In this document: piece after piece, positions 13,835-14,393 of the stretch | Layout of the letters: each line of letters starts with the position of its first letter | Numbering within the stretch: position 1 is the stretch's first letter | DNA from: an uncultured Coriobacteriales bacterium | GTDB lineage: Bacteria > Actinomycetota > Coriobacteriia > Coriobacteriales > Atopobiaceae | DNA length: 14,393 nt | Assembly (NCBI GenBank): GCA_946530775.1 | Contig: CAMNAH010000011.1 | Location: 1-14,393, forward strand | Direction: 5' to 3' | The notes under the pieces: generated by a model | What the model was told of the DNA's origin: nothing | Database searches by the model: none | The model's input: the letters and a program-made list of their open reading frames with translations, nothing else | Made by a program: the position numbers and the translations under genes

Positions 13835-14393
13835 ATGTACCAAGTCGTAAAGCGCGACGGCACCATCGCCGAATTCAATATCGCCAAGATCAGCGCCGCC
13901 ATCACCAAGGCGTTCGATGCCTGCGGCAAGCAGAGCCATCCCAGCATCATCGATCTCATCGCGCTTCACGTCACGGCCGACTTCGACGCCAAGGTCAAGG
14001 ACGGCAAGATCACGGTCGAGGAGATCCAGGACTCCGTCGAGAAGGTCCTCTCCGAGTCCGGCTATGCCGACGTCGCCAAGTCCTACATCCTCTACCGCCG
14101 CCAGCGCGAGAAGGTCCGCAACGTCAACTCCGCCCTTCTCAACTACAAGGACCTCGTCGACAACTACCTCAAGATCAACGACTGGCGCGTGAAGGAGAAC
14201 TCCACGGTCACGTACTCCGTCGGCGGCCTGATCCTGTCCAACTCCGGCGCCATCACGGCCAACTACTGGCTGAGCGAGGTGTACGACGAAGAGGTGGCCG
14301 AGGCGCACCGCTCCGCCGCCATCCACCTGCACGACCTCTCCATGCTGACCGGCTACTGCGCGGGCTGGAGCCTGAAGCAGCTGATCCAGGAAG
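13835..14393 (+). CDS. nrdD: Anaerobic ribonucleoside-triphosphate reductase NrdD, N-terminal part
   Basis: The frame is open from ATG 13835 to the window end (about 186 residues), so the gene is truncated by the window only. NrdD is the oxygen-sensitive class III enzyme that reduces ribonucleoside triphosphates using a glycyl radical. Residues 1-92 form an ATP-cone allosteric domain (MYQVVKRDGTIAEFN, then VEEIQDSVEKVL and ILYRRQRE). The start of the catalytic domain follows (WRVKENSTVTYSVGGL, then AAIHLHDLSMLTGYCAGWS). The catalytic cysteines and C-terminal glycyl-radical site lie beyond the window. The Shine-Dalgarno GGAGGG (13823-13828) is six bases upstream. NrdR boxes about 90-130 bases before the start fit the annotation. 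Confidence 0.95.
   Translation, partial: MYQVVKRDGTIAEFNIAKISAAITKAFDACGKQSHPSIIDLIALHVTADFDAKVKDGKITVEEIQDSVEKVLSESGYADVAKSYILYRRQREKVRNVNSALLNYKDLVDNYLKINDWRVKENSTVTYSVGGLILSNSGAITANYWLSEVYDEEVAEAHRSAAIHLHDLSMLTGYCAGWSLKQLIQE

Noticed and set aside
1..14393. tRNA, rRNA, CRISPR arrays or known riboswitches
   Set aside because: All intergenic gaps were read. None contains a cloverleaf, evenly spaced repeats or a riboswitch core that I could recognise.

Overview
The window looks like chromosomal DNA of a high-GC, strictly or facultatively anaerobic actinobacterium, most likely a Coriobacteriia member of the Collinsella/Olsenella type. This is inferred from GC-rich codon use, an oxygen-sensitive class III ribonucleotide reductase locus, and a hypothetical-protein family (the gene at 199-1425) that I associate with Coriobacteriia. 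No database search was possible.

Region 1 (1-1502): the 3' end of an unidentified + strand gene is followed by a cassette-like unit. The unit is a 408-codon gene with a degenerate-looking PD-(D/E)XK/DUF559-like region. A 77-base imperfect palindrome lies on each side of it (98-174 and 1426-1502). The two palindromes are inverted copies of one another and share a two-stem, two-spacer plan. This is the most unusual structure in the window.

Region 2 (1498-6527, - strand): the compact housekeeping operon priA-def-fmt-rsmB covers replication restart, N-terminal deformylation, initiator-tRNA formylation and 16S rRNA m5C967 methylation. Spacings are 11 bp, 10 bp and a 4-base ATGA overlap.

Region 3 (6632-9193, - strand): a visibly lower-GC two-gene operon lies directly upstream of priA. 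It encodes an AAA_14/DUF4143 ATPase and then a protein with an N-terminal helix-turn-helix and a coiled coil. The ATPase leader carries a perfect 10-bp inverted repeat next to a TATAAT box. This looks like accessory, horizontally acquired DNA.

Region 4 (9298-12833): a TipA-like MerR regulator has its own operator dyad and an internal ribosome binding site that could give a short TipAS-like product. It is followed by a coupled DUF2200-DUF5655 pair on the - strand and a coupled TPR-DUF4037 pair on the + strand. Both pairs overlap by ATGA.

Region 5 (12834-14393): a near-perfect 32-bp-arm palindrome precedes the nrdG-type activase gene. Two NrdR boxes 32 bp apart then precede nrdD, which runs off the window. 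Together these supply deoxyribonucleotides under anaerobiosis, under NrdR control.

No tRNA, rRNA, CRISPR array or transposase gene was seen. No gap between genes exceeds 300 bases.
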